Assembly (NCBI RefSeq): GCF_000696095.1
Contig: NZ_BAYX01000001.1
Span: 682,001 to 746,000, forward strand
Reading direction: 5' to 3'
DNA from: Rhizobium rhizogenes NBRC 13257
Lineage (GTDB): Bacteria; Pseudomonadota; Alphaproteobacteria; Rhizobiales; Rhizobiaceae
Length of the DNA stretch: 64,000 bases
Below, one piece after another: positions 28,657-38,600 of the stretch. The notes under the pieces are model-generated. The model saw only the letters and a program-made list of their open reading frames with translations. It had not been told where the DNA came from and ran no database searches. Positions within the stretch are counted from its first letter, which is position 1; the number at the start of each line of letters is the position of its first letter. The position numbers were made by a program, and so were the translations under genes.

Positions 28657-30287
28657 TCTTTGGCGATTTTCTGACGAGAGAGGCGGTTGGCGCGGTCCTG
28701 GCGCATTCCGTCCGCTTGCCGGATGGCAGCTTTGCCAAGGGGCATGTGCTTGAGCCGGCAGATATTCATCGCCTTGCTGTGGCCGGGATCGATCGGGTCA
28801 TCGCCGCACGGATCGAGCCTGGCGATCTGATGGAGGACGAGGCCGCGGAGCGGCTGGCGCGGGTGATCGCGCCGGATCATCTGAGTTTTTCCGAAGCGGC
28901 CACGGGGCGCGTCAATGTTCATAGCGCAGTCGACGGCCTGTTCGTTGCAAACCGCGCCGCCGTTGACCGGCTGAACAGCGTCGACCCGGCGATTACGCTT
29001 GCCTGTCTTGCCGATCATGTCCCGGTGCGCCGTGGCGACATGGTGGCGACCTTCAAGATCATACCGCTTGCTGTCTCCGGTACGAAGATTGCAGCCGGTG
29101 TCGATATCCTGCGGCGGATGACGGCGTTCGAGGTCAAGCCGTTCCTGCCGCATGCGATATCGCTGATCGCCACCGAACTGCCGTCGCTGAAGATATCCGT
29201 GATGGACAAGACGGCGCGCATCCTGTCGCAACGGCTGCAGCTTGCCGGCAGTACGCTGGTGCGGGAAGAGCGTGTGGCGCATCGCGCGCCTGCGGTGGCG
29301 GAAGCGATTGGTGGCGCGCTGCGCACCGCGGATCGATCGCCGAAGCTGATGATTATCTTCGGCGCATCTGCCGTCATCGACGCCGGCGATGTCATTCCGG
29401 AAGCGATCCGGCTGGCGGGTGGCGAGGTCATCCAGGTTGGCATGCCGGTCGATCCCGGTAATCTGATGGTGCTCGGCAAGGTCGGTGACGTCTATGTCAT
29501 CGGTGCCCCTGGCTGCGCCCGCAGCCCGAAGGAAAATGGTTTCGACTGGGTGCTGGACCGCATTCTTGCTGGCGAGCAGCCGACGCCGCAGGAAATCAGC
29601 GGCATGGGTGTCGGAGGTCTTCTAATGGAAATACAATCGCGGCCACGGCCGCGCGATATCCCGGTAAAGCCGGAAGTACCGATTTCCGTTGCCGTCGTTC
29701 TGCTTGCTGCCGGCAAGGCGAGCCGCATGGGCGAGGGTGGACCACACAAGCTTCTGGCCGAGTTCGATGGCATGCCGCTGGTGCGACGCTCTGCCTTGAC
29801 GGCCCTTTCAAGCGGAGCCGCCTCCGTGGCGGCGGTCACCGGTCATCGCCGCGAGGAGATCGAAGAGGCGCTTACCGGGCTGGCGGTTGAGCAAGTCTAC
29901 AATCCCGACTATGCCTCTGGCATGGCGAGCTCGCTGGTCGCAGGCATCGGCGCGCCGGCGGCGCAACGGAGCGATGGCGTGCTGGTCATGCTGGCCGACA
30001 TGCCGGGTATCACGAGCGACGACCTGAAGGTGTTGATTGCGGCTTTCCGCCAAGCGAACGGTCAAGCAATAGTGAGGGCCGTGTCGCTCGGCAAGCGCGG
30101 CAATCCGGTCATTCTGCCGCGGGCAGTCTACGATGCCGTGATGCGTCTGGAGGGTGATGTTGGCGCCCGGCATATCATCGAGACATCAGGGCTCGCCGTC
30201 GTCGATGTAGATATCGGCGATGCCGCCCATCTCGATGTCGATACGCCCGAAGCCGTGCTTGCCGCCGGTGGGATTTTGAAGGGGTAG
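28653..30287 (+). CDS. molybdopterin-binding / MocA-like nucleotidyltransferase fusion
   Basis: 544 aa. Residues 1-340 are a MoeA/MoaB-like molybdopterin-binding region (LMIIFGASAVIDAGDVIPEAI, VIGAPGCARSPKENGFDWVLDR). Residues 345-544 are a MobA-like nucleotidyltransferase with LLAAGKASRMGEGGPHKLLAEF and VYNPDYASGMASSL. By context the transferase is most likely a MocA-type CTP:molybdopterin cytidylyltransferase, making the MCD cofactor used by the xanthine dehydrogenase family. Overlaps the upstream gene by four bases. Confidence 0.92.
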   Translation: MIFGDFLTREAVGAVLAHSVRLPDGSFAKGHVLEPADIHRLAVAGIDRVIAARIEPGDLMEDEAAERLARVIAPDHLSFSEAATGRVNVHSAVDGLFVANRAAVDRLNSVDPAITLACLADHVPVRRGDMVATFKIIPLAVSGTKIAAGVDILRRMTAFEVKPFLPHAISLIATELPSLKISVMDKTARILSQRLQLAGSTLVREERVAHRAPAVAEAIGGALRTADRSPKLMIIFGASAVIDAGDVIPEAIRLAGGEVIQVGMPVDPGNLMVLGKVGDVYVIGAPGCARSPKENGFDWVLDRILAGEQPTPQEISGMGVGGLLMEIQSRPRPRDIPVKPEVPISVAVVLLAAGKASRMGEGGPHKLLAEFDGMPLVRRSALTALSSGAASVAAVTGHRREEIEEALTGLAVEQVYNPDYASGMASSLVAGIGAPAAQRSDGVLVMLADMPGITSDDLKVLIAAFRQANGQAIVRAVSLGKRGNPVILPRAVYDAVMRLEGDVGARHIIETSGLAVVDVDIGDAAHLDVDTPEAVLAAGGILKG

Positions 30288-30290
30288 GGA

Positions 30291-30611
30291 ATGGACAATA
30301 TCGAGATTGAAGAGATGTTTCAGGCGCTCGGTCCGGTGACGATCAAGCGCATGTTCGGCGGCAAGGGCATCTATCATATGGGCCGCATCCTTGCCATCGA
30401 ACTGGATAGCGAGATGCTGTTGAAGGCCGACGAGATCAGCGCACCGGAATTTGAGGAGGCAGGCGCCACGCGCTGGGCCTATGAGGGCAAGAAGGGCAAG
30501 CCGGTCAACATGCCCTACTGGTCGATCCCGGACGATGCTTTCGACGATCCGGATATCATGGCGCGCTGGGTGAGGCTTGCCTACGAAGCAGCCGTGCGGG
30601 CGGATAAATAG
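30291..30611 (+). CDS. TfoX N-terminal domain protein
   Basis: 106 aa consisting of a single TfoX_N domain (MFGGKGIYHMGRILAIEL, PYWSIPDDAFDDPDIMARWV). In gamma-proteobacteria TfoX is a competence activator, but stand-alone TfoX_N proteins in rhizobia have no established role. Begins four bases after the fusion gene, so it belongs to the same transcript. Convergent with the NUDIX gene, with six bases between stops. Confidence 0.9.
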   Translation: MDNIEIEEMFQALGPVTIKRMFGGKGIYHMGRILAIELDSEMLLKADEISAPEFEEAGATRWAYEGKKGKPVNMPYWSIPDDAFDDPDIMARWVRLAYEAAVRADK

Positions 30612-30617
30612 TTCTAG

Positions 30618-31037
30618 CTAGAAATCGTCTTTGCTCAGATGAGCGATCGTCGCTTCTGCAAAAGCCGAAAGCGGCTGCGGTAGCTCGTTGCGGCCAAACC
30701 AGCCGAAATCGGAGAGTTTATCCGGCTCAACCAGACTTGCTTCGCCGGAAAAATCCTTGGTGAGATAAATCAGCGAGATCCAGTGCTGCCGGTCGGTGTC
30801 GTTAATGACTTCCGTGGCGCAAAGATAATCAATATTGCCGATGGAGAGGCCGCTTTCCTCTTCGGCCTCACGGATGGCGGCTTTGGCGGCCGGCTCCATA
30901 TGATCGACCTTGCCACCGACGATGCTCCAGAAGCCGGCTTCCGGCGCCTTGAGGCGCTTATAGAGCAGCAATTTCCGATCCCGCAAAATTGCGAGACCGG
31001 TTCCTAATCCTGGGAAATCGATGCCGGGTTTCCCCAT
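30618..31037 (-). CDS. NUDIX hydrolase
   Basis: 139 aa. The Nudix box is present as GGKVDHMEPAAKAAIREAEEESGL. Substrate is probably a nucleoside diphosphate derivative, not identifiable. It starts 14 bases downstream of the helicase stop on the same strand, suggesting co-transcription. Confidence 0.93.
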   Translation of the reverse strand: MGKPGIDFPGLGTGLAILRDRKLLLYKRLKAPEAGFWSIVGGKVDHMEPAAKAAIREAEEESGLSIGNIDYLCATEVINDTDRQHWISLIYLTKDFSGEASLVEPDKLSDFGWFGRNELPQPLSAFAEATIAHLSKDDF

Positions 31038-31051
31038 GCCGCGCGACCCTG

Positions 31052-32608
31052 TTAGCCCTTGGCGTTGGCTACGATCAGCATGAATGCGGGGATATCGTCG
31101 CCGAAGCCGACCGGAGTCGGGCCGTCATCGTGGTCGCGGTAACGATTGCGACGTTCGCGATTGTCGTCATTGGCAGCGGGGAAGGGCCGATTGTTGTTAC
31201 GAGAACCGTTGTGGGATTTGTTATTGTTCTCAGACTTGCGCTCGTTTCTCACGCTCTCGGCCTTTGCTGGTGCTGCTTCGATCACTTCAACGACGACATT
31301 ATCTTCGACGTCGATATCAGATTTATGACTCGAGGCACTCCGGCCTCTGGGGCTGCGATCACGCTCGCGGCCTTTGCCTTTCGGCTCGCGGCGTCGAGAA
31401 GAACGATTGTCGTCCCCGCCTTCTTCAGCTGGCGGCAGCGCCGACAGGTCGCCGTTCAGCCACTGGACATCTTCGCCGATCAGCTTTTCGATCGCGTCGA
31501 TATGCTTGGTGTCGCGCTTGGTCACGAGAGTAAAAGCTGCGCCCGAGCGACCGGCACGGCCGGTGCGGCCGATGCGGTGGACATAATCTTCCGAATGGAT
31601 CGGAACATCGAAATTGAACACATGGCCGACATCGGGAAGGTCGAGACCGCGTGCCGCGACGTCGGAAGCCACGAGAAGCTGGATCTGGCCGTCACGGAAG
31701 TTCTGCAACATCGTCGTGCGCGAGCGCTGGTCCATGTCGCCATGCAGTGCGCCGACAGAGAAACCATGGCGCTGGAGCGAACGGAAGAGGTCGGCCACAT
31801 CTACCTTGCGATTGCAGAAGATGATGGCGTTCTTCAGGTCGGTCTGGGCGCGGATGAGATCGCGCAGAGCGGCGCGCTTCTCGTAATCCTTGCCATGCGA
31901 AGCAACGAAACGCTGCGTCACGGTCTTGGCCGTCGATGCCGGCGCCGAGACTTCAACACGTTCCGGGTTCTGCAGGAAGCGGTCGGCCAGCTTCTGGATT
32001 TCCGCCGGCATGGTGGCCGAGAAGAACAGGGTCTGGCGGGTAAAAGGAATGAGCTTGGCGATGCGCTCGATATCCGGGATGAAGCCCATGTCGAGCATAC
32101 GGTCGGCTTCGTCGATAACAAAGATCTCGACGGCACTCATCAGCAGCTTGCCACGTTCGAAATGGTCGAGCAGGCGGCCGGGCGTGCAGATCAGCACATC
32201 GGCGCCGCGCTCAAGCTTGCGGTCTTGTTCTTCGAAGGACACGCCGCCGATCAGCAGGGCGATGTTCAGGCGATGATTCTTGCCATACTTCTCAAAGTTC
32301 TCGGCGACCTGCGCAGCGAGTTCGCGCGTCGGTTCGAGGATCAGCGTGCGCGGCATACGAGCGCGGGCGCGGCCCTTTTCAAGCAGGGTCAGCATCGGCA
32401 GAACGAAGGAAGCGGTCTTGCCGGTGCCCGTCTGGGCGATGCCGCAGATGTCGCGGCGCTGCAGCGCAAAGGGAATGGCGCCGGCCTGGATCGGAGTCGG
32501 CGTGGTGTAGCCCGCGTCTGTTACAGCGGATAGGACTTTTTGGCTCAAGCCAAGGTCAGCAAATGTTGTCAAAGGGAAAACTATTTCCGTTCCGGTTCGG
32601 TCGAACAC
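31052..32608 (-). CDS. DEAD-box RNA helicase (RhlE type)
   Basis: ATP-dependent RNA helicase with AQTGTGKT (motif I), PTRELA, VIDEADRMLDMGF (motif II), FSATMP (motif III) and HRIGRTGRAG (motif VI). A Ser/Arg/Asn-rich low-complexity tail of about 130 residues follows. The start is uncertain: the frame opens at GTG 32608, but family members begin at TTFADLGL, here a TTG at 32572 with GGAA about 12 bases upstream. No ATG is suitable. Confidence 0.93.
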   Translation of the reverse strand: MFDRTGTEIVFPLTTFADLGLSQKVLSAVTDAGYTTPTPIQAGAIPFALQRRDICGIAQTGTGKTASFVLPMLTLLEKGRARARMPRTLILEPTRELAAQVAENFEKYGKNHRLNIALLIGGVSFEEQDRKLERGADVLICTPGRLLDHFERGKLLMSAVEIFVIDEADRMLDMGFIPDIERIAKLIPFTRQTLFFSATMPAEIQKLADRFLQNPERVEVSAPASTAKTVTQRFVASHGKDYEKRAALRDLIRAQTDLKNAIIFCNRKVDVADLFRSLQRHGFSVGALHGDMDQRSRTTMLQNFRDGQIQLLVASDVAARGLDLPDVGHVFNFDVPIHSEDYVHRIGRTGRAGRSGAAFTLVTKRDTKHIDAIEKLIGEDVQWLNGDLSALPPAEEGGDDNRSSRRREPKGKGRERDRSPRGRSASSHKSDIDVEDNVVVEVIEAAPAKAESVRNERKSENNNKSHNGSRNNNRPFPAANDDNRERRNRYRDHDDGPTPVGFGDDIPAFMLIVANAKG

Positions 32609-32755
32609 TCATGAGTCGACACGTTCTAGCGTGCCGCAATGCTGCGCGACATAGAACCAAATACCCGCGAAGTCAAGGAAAGCGGGCGCTTCAGAAAGCC
32701 TGAGGCTCATTCATAACGCAATTTTTAGATTAGCGCCATCTTTGTTGCTCGTTTG

Positions 32756-34111
32756 TCACAATTCTCGCGCCGAAATTGCCCCGATCCCATTGATATAACT
32801 TGCCAGCTTCATGCCGGCATTGATGAAATACATCGGGTCTATCGGATGGCCGTTCTCGCGGACTTCGTAATGCAGATGCGTGCCGGTCGAGCGCCCCGTG
32901 CTGCCGGCTAGGCCGACAGCGTCGCCCGTCTTTACCGTATCGCCAGCCTTGACCAGCAGCTCTTCCATGTGGCCGTAGCGCGTGGAGATCCCATCGCCGT
33001 GGTCGATCTCGACCATGTTGCCGTAGCCGCCTGTCCAGCCGGCGGAAACGACCTTGCCTGGCCCCGTGGCCCTGACCCTCTCACCCGGGCTGAAATGAAA
33101 GTCGGTACCGGTGTGCAGTGCCAGCTTGCCGAGGAAGGGATCCTTGCGATTGCCGAAAGGACTGGTGATCAGCTTGCCCGGTGCGGGATTGCGGAATGGC
33201 AGGCTCTCGGCGGCGCCACGCACCGTCTCCAGACGCGTCAGGGCCGTATCGAGATCGGCCATGGACTGTTCGAACTGATCGACGTTTTCAGGCGCGACAT
33301 AGGGGCCGCCGACGCCTTCGTCATCATTGGCGGGATCCGCGTCCTTGCTCGCAACGCTCGCCGTCACGGTAGGAACCTTGATGCCGACATTCCGCATGAT
33401 CGACTGGATGTTGTCGGCAGTGTCGGCAGCGCCGGTTGTCAGGCGCTGCACGCGAGTCAATTGATCCTGCTCGATATGCTTCAGCGACAGCGTCACCCTG
33501 GAGAAGACGCGGTCGGCACGGTCGGCGACTGTCTCGGGAGCGGGAACGTAGGCGAGGGTGGAGTTGTCGGGTGTGGCATCGGCGGGCTTGCCGCTCGACA
33601 GAAGCGTTTCGATTGCTTTCAGGCCGCCGGTCAATTCCGCATGGTCGCCCTTGTCGACGCGATTGCCGGTGGTCTCCGTATTGGCACCCTTATTATCCAT
33701 CAGGCCGGAATTCTCGGCCCGATCGAGCAGTGCATCGAGCTTGCCGTGACGCGAGGACAGCGCCTGCTGCTGCTCCATCAGCTTGTCGACTTTTTTCTCG
33801 ACGACCTGCTGGTCGAGAAGCTGGCGCGAGGTGACCCTGTCGACCTGGGCGCGCAGCGCGGCGATCCGGTCTTCATAATCATATTGCATGCGCGCCTGCC
33901 GGGCCATAGTGGCGCCGATCAGGTCGTCGCGCAGCACGAGATAGGAGGTCGCCAGGAGGTAGCCGATCGAAAAGATGCCGACGAGACAGACGGCGAACGC
34001 TGCCATCCACGGGCGGACGGTCATGTGACGCACGCTATCGCCGCTTGCCACGATGATGGTGTGACACCGCTTCTGCTTGCCGAAAACCCGGTTCTGAGGC
34101 TTGGTTGTCAC
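32756..34111 (-). CDS. M23 family (LytM-type) cell-wall endopeptidase, membrane anchored
   Basis: 451 aa. An N-terminal cytoplasmic stretch, one TM helix (about 34-58: AAFAVCLVGIFSIGYLLAT), a coiled-coil region (Gln/Lys-rich around LLDQQVVEKKVDKLMEQ), and a C-terminal M23 domain with the zinc motifs HTGTD and THLHYE. It should cut peptidoglycan peptides or activate amidases in the periplasm. Start chosen as GTG 34111 (TTKPQNRVF) because GGGAG lies 7 bases upstream; the longer open frame to 34192 has no such site. Confidence 0.9.
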   Translation of the reverse strand: MTTKPQNRVFGKQKRCHTIIVASGDSVRHMTVRPWMAAFAVCLVGIFSIGYLLATSYLVLRDDLIGATMARQARMQYDYEDRIAALRAQVDRVTSRQLLDQQVVEKKVDKLMEQQQALSSRHGKLDALLDRAENSGLMDNKGANTETTGNRVDKGDHAELTGGLKAIETLLSSGKPADATPDNSTLAYVPAPETVADRADRVFSRVTLSLKHIEQDQLTRVQRLTTGAADTADNIQSIMRNVGIKVPTVTASVASKDADPANDDEGVGGPYVAPENVDQFEQSMADLDTALTRLETVRGAAESLPFRNPAPGKLITSPFGNRKDPFLGKLALHTGTDFHFSPGERVRATGPGKVVSAGWTGGYGNMVEIDHGDGISTRYGHMEELLVKAGDTVKTGDAVGLAGSTGRSTGTHLHYEVRENGHPIDPMYFINAGMKLASYINGIGAISAREL

Positions 34112-34228
34112 CGAGAATCTCCCAATCGACGCATTCTCGCATCCATTGTCGAAGTAGACGGATTTATGGTTAATGATTGCTTTACGCTGCACTATTAGAA
34201 AACTGAAAAACTCTTGTGTTTTAGTATG

Positions 34229-35074
34229 TTATGCATTGCTTGTGGAGGTAAGTGAGCGATAGAATGACGGCGTCAAGCCGGCCTCGGCGCGGGCGATGTC
34301 ATTGAACGGCGCTTTCAGCGAGCCACGGAAATTCGAGCGCACCAGCTCCTGAAATGTACGGGCGGGATCGCGCTTTTCGCGGGCGCAGAGGAAGCGAAAC
34401 CATTTGGCGCCGACGGCCACATGGCCTTTCTCGTCATTATAGATGACATCGAGCACGGCGGCACTTTCCATATCGCCGGTTTCGCGCATCTTCGCCTGCA
34501 GCGCCGGCGTCACGTCGAGGCCGCGCGCCTCAAGAATGAGCGGCACGACGGCGAGGCGGGCGGTGAGATCGGTGCGAGTTGCGTGCGCTGCCTGCCACAG
34601 GCCGTCATGGGCCGGCAGGTCGCCGTAGTCGGCGCCGAGATCGCGCAGACGAGCGCGCACCATCTTGAAATGCTTGGCTTCCTCGAAGGCAACCTGCATC
34701 CAGCCGTCGAAAAAGGAGTTTGGCACCGGGCCGGTCGCAAAGCGCGCGACGATATCGAGCGCCAGATCCACCGCATTCAATTCGATATGGGCGATGGCGT
34801 GCAGCAGCGCGATACGGCCCTGCAGCGTGTGCAGCGACCGCTTTTTCATGTGCTTTGGCGGCACCAGTTCCGGCTTCCGCGGCCGGCCGGGGCGATCGGC
34901 CAGCGGCGGATCGAGTGGTGAGCGCAGCGACAGGGTGCGCGCGAACCAGCGGGTGGCCGTCTCCTGGGCAAGGGTGGTCTTACGGTCGAGATCGGCTGAG
35001 CGGATAGCGGCGATGGCGCCACCGCGCAGTGACGTGATCGTCTCGATGTCCGCCGGTTCCGACATCGTCATCAA
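34229..35074 (-). CDS. ferritin-like domain protein (DUF455)
   Basis: 281 aa. The four-helix di-iron pattern is visible: AHIELNAVDLALD, EEAKHFKMVRARL and a final DEKGHVAVG carboxylate/His pair. Function unknown, possibly an oxidoreductase; distantly related to tRNA hydroxylase MiaE-like proteins. ATG 35074 overlaps the stop of the bcp-like gene as ATGA, giving translational coupling and supporting this start over ATG 35065. Confidence 0.9.
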   Translation of the reverse strand: MMTMSEPADIETITSLRGGAIAAIRSADLDRKTTLAQETATRWFARTLSLRSPLDPPLADRPGRPRKPELVPPKHMKKRSLHTLQGRIALLHAIAHIELNAVDLALDIVARFATGPVPNSFFDGWMQVAFEEAKHFKMVRARLRDLGADYGDLPAHDGLWQAAHATRTDLTARLAVVPLILEARGLDVTPALQAKMRETGDMESAAVLDVIYNDEKGHVAVGAKWFRFLCAREKRDPARTFQELVRSNFRGSLKAPFNDIARAEAGLTPSFYRSLTSTSNA

Positions 35075-35553
35075 AGTTCCTTCACGGCAGCCAGGACTTC
35101 CTCAGCGTGGCCGGCCACTTTGACTTTATCCCAGATGCGCGCGATTCGGCCGTCCGCGGCGATCAGGAAGGTCGAACGGACGACACCCATATAGCTCCGG
35201 CCGTACATGCTCTTTTCCCGCCAGACGCCATAGGCCTCGGCTGCCGTCTTCTCTTCATCGGCGGCAAGGGGAACGGACAGGTCGTATTTTTTCACGAACT
35301 TGTCGTGGCTCTTGACCGAATCCGGCGACATGCCGACGATCGAGGCGCCGGCCTTTTTGAAGTCCGCTGCAAGCGCGGTGAAAGCGATCGATTCGGCGGT
35401 GCAGGCGGACGTATTGTCCTTGGGATAAAAGAAGATCACCAGCGGCTTGCCGGCAAAGTCTGCAAGGCTTATGCGGCCACTGCCGTCGCGCGGAAGATCG
35501 AAATCCGGTGCTTTGTCTCCGATTGCTAATTCAACCGCTGGGATTTTGGTCAC
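35071..35553 (-). CDS. bcp: Bcp-type peroxiredoxin, one-cysteine
   Basis: 160 aa thioredoxin-fold thiol peroxidase. The peroxidatic Cys is Cys51 in NTSACTAES. The resolving Cys found five residues later in E. coli Bcp is Ile56, and no other Cys exists in the protein, so it must use an external thiol. GTG 35553 (TKIPAVEL) is the chosen start: AAAGG sits 8 bases upstream, whereas the open frame to 35604 is non-conserved. The next gene is coupled by ATGA overlap. Confidence 0.9.
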   Translation of the reverse strand: MTKIPAVELAIGDKAPDFDLPRDGSGRISLADFAGKPLVIFFYPKDNTSACTAESIAFTALAADFKKAGASIVGMSPDSVKSHDKFVKKYDLSVPLAADEEKTAAEAYGVWREKSMYGRSYMGVVRSTFLIAADGRIARIWDKVKVAGHAEEVLAAVKEL

Positions 35554-35683
35554 GGGAAAACCTTTCTTTTGCCGGTATTTTAGATGACACTGGGCATCAG
35601 CCATATATACTGTACCGGTATGCCGTCCACATCGGACGCAGCGTCACCAACAAAATTGCGAAAAACGAAAGGGACGCACGGGA

Positions 35684-38600
35684 GTGATCCGAGGCGAAAA
35701 GATTATATTCCGCAAGAAGGATCTCGTCTCACTCGACCACTTGCCTTCCGCCCAGGTCGACGATCCCATGATCGTGCATGTGCCGGAGCCTGCCCGCCGT
35801 AGCCGGTCGCATGTCTGGCACGTCTGCCGAATCACTCTTGTCTTCATCACCTTCCTTGTCCTGATCGGTGGTGCGCTCGTCGCCACCATCGAGAGCGGCA
35901 TCTTCGACCAGCCTCTGTCTCAGAAGGCGCAGTCGGCACTCGATGAGGCGATCGGGCCGCGCTATAAGGCGGAAGTTGGCTCGACTGTCGTCCGGTTCAC
36001 GCCGAGCCTGCGGCTGGCACTCGAGGCCCACGACGTCAATGTGGTCGACCAGGAAAGCGGTAAGCACCTGTCGACCATGTCGTCGGTCAGCATGGAACTG
36101 GATCCCCTGGCACTTGTCGAAGGCCGCGTCGAGGTCGCCAATGTTTCGGCCGAAGGCATCGCGCTCGATACCTCTTTGCTGCCGCAAGGCGATTCCGTCG
36201 ATCTGACGGCGTTGCGCGTCGACGCACTGCCGCAGGCGCTGAATTCAGCCTTCGACAATCTGGACTTCCTGGAGCGCTTCGTTCAGCGCGGCGGCACGAA
36301 CTCGGTGCGTATTTCCGGTTTTGCCGTCAAGCTTGCGCGTCACGAGGGCGAGCCGATCTCGCTCGTGGTGGATAATCTCACCTTCGAACGCAGTGGGCCG
36401 ACGGCGTTACATCTCTACGGAGAGGTTGCCGTCAACGGCTCCCTGGCGACGCTGGATGTGGTCGCCGATCAGCAGCAGACCGGCCATAGCTCTTCGCTGA
36501 CGGCGAAACTTGCCAATGTCGACCTGAAGCCGTTGACCATGGTCTATGACCAGAACGGCACGCCGCGCCAGGGTATCATGAGCCTCGCAGGCATGACGGT
36601 CACTGCGGTGCGCGGCGGCGAGGGCGTCGATCCAAAGCTCAGCGCTTCCATCGATGTCCAGCCCGGTACGCTGTACATGGACCGCGACATGCAGGACCTG
36701 ACGCAGGCCAATATCAACCTTGCCTATGACTTCCCGCGCCAGAAGCTTGAGATCGTACAGTCGAAGGCCCAGTTCGTCGGAACCATCGTACCCTTCTCCG
36801 GCGCTCTCATAGATCTCGACCGCATCGATGCCAATGCCGGCAAGGGCTTCGGCATCGATTTCCTGATCCGTGGCGGTACGGCGGCTTCCTCGATCTCGAG
36901 CGAACAGCCGGTCAGCTTCGACGGGCAGGCGACGGGGCGCTTCCTGGCGGCGACCAAGGAGTTTCAATTCGAGAATATCGGCATTTCGACACCGCTTGGC
37001 GCGTTGTTCGGCTCGCTGCATATGAAACTCGGCGATAGCTCGCCGGAAATTAGCTTCGGCGGCCGCGCCGATAAGTTGGATACCACCGCGATCAAGCAGC
37101 TCTGGCCTTTCTGGATGGCCTCGAAGCCGCGCGTCTGGGTGGAGAGCAATCTCTTCGGCGGTACGGTGACCAACGCGGTCATCTCGGTCTTCATCCCCGC
37201 CGGACGGCTGAGGGAAGCGGCACAAACCGGCAAGTTGCAGCTCGGAAAGGATGAGCTGCACATCGCCTTCGATATCGACAACACCCGTCTCGATGTGCCC
37301 GGTGAAATTCCGCCGCTGCGCGATACCAAGGCGCATTTCGACCTCACGGGTCCGACGATGAGTGTCGATATTGCGAGCGCAACCTCCTATTTTTCCAGCG
37401 GTCGCTCGGTGACGCTGAACGATAGCAATTTCTCGATCCCGTCAGCCTATGACAAGCCGCTGATGGCGGAGCTCAATCTCGCAATATCCGGCACCGGCGA
37501 TGCGATCGGCGAACTGCTGAGCTATAAGCCGCTGGAAGTGCTGCAAAGAACCGAATTCAAGCCGGAGAACTTCAACGGCAAGATCGTCGCCAATGTCGAT
37601 GCGACCATCGGCCTGCTCAGCGACCAGAAGCCGCCTCCGCCCGTCTGGAAGGCGAACCTGCAGCTTAGCAGTGTCGACGTGCTGAAACCGATGAACAATC
37701 GTAAGGTCACCAATCTTACGGGGAGCATCGATGCCGATCCCCAGGCCGTGCATCTGAATGCTCAGGCCCAGATCGATGGCATTCCCGCACAGATCGATAT
37801 GGTTGAGCCCACGGACAGCAAATCGCCAGCCAAACGCAGCCGCGTGATCACCGCTACGCTTACTGATGCCCAACGCAACTCCGTCATACCGGGCCTCAAC
37901 GACATCATAGACGGCCCGGTCAAGCTGGAGCTCACGCGTATCGATGAGGATCGCCAGGCCGTCAAGATCGACCTCGGCAAGGCGGCCCTGACCGTGCCGT
38001 GGATCGGCTGGTCGAAGGGCAGCGGCATTCCGGCCACCGCCCAGTTCGAGGCCTCCGGACCGGACAGTCAGACGGCGCTGAAGAATTTCGTTCTCAAGGG
38101 CGACGGCTTTGGTGTCAGCGGCGATCTCGTCGTCAGCAAGGGCGGCCTGACATCAGCCAATTTCAGCAGCGTCAAACTGTCGGCGCTCGACGATTTCGCA
38201 CTGTCGGTCAAGCACGGCAAGAGCGGTGCCTATGACATATCGGTTTCCGGCAATTCGGCAGACCTGCGGCCGGTTCTCGCGCGGCTGAAAGCATCGTCGA
38301 GCGGAGGAAATGGCGGCAGCGCAGACGATTCGTCCAGCGCGACAGTCCGCGCCAATATCGACAAGGTCATCGGTTTCAACGACGAATCGATCCGCAATCT
38401 CAAGGGTGTCTATTCCGTCTCCGGCGGGCACATTGTAGCGGCGGATTTTTCCGGGCTCACTGATAGCGGCGAAGCCGTGGTCAGCCAGATGAGCAAGGGC
38501 GGTGGCAGCGGCACCATTCGCATCACCAGTGGCGATGCCGGCGCTGTGGCACGCTTTGCCGACCTCTATAAACACCTGAAGGGCGGCCTTCTCAATCTGT

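Noticed and set aside
30989..32533. 514-codon open frame opposite the DEAD-box helicase
   Set aside because: It mirrors a conserved gene, and its sequence has no recognisable family.
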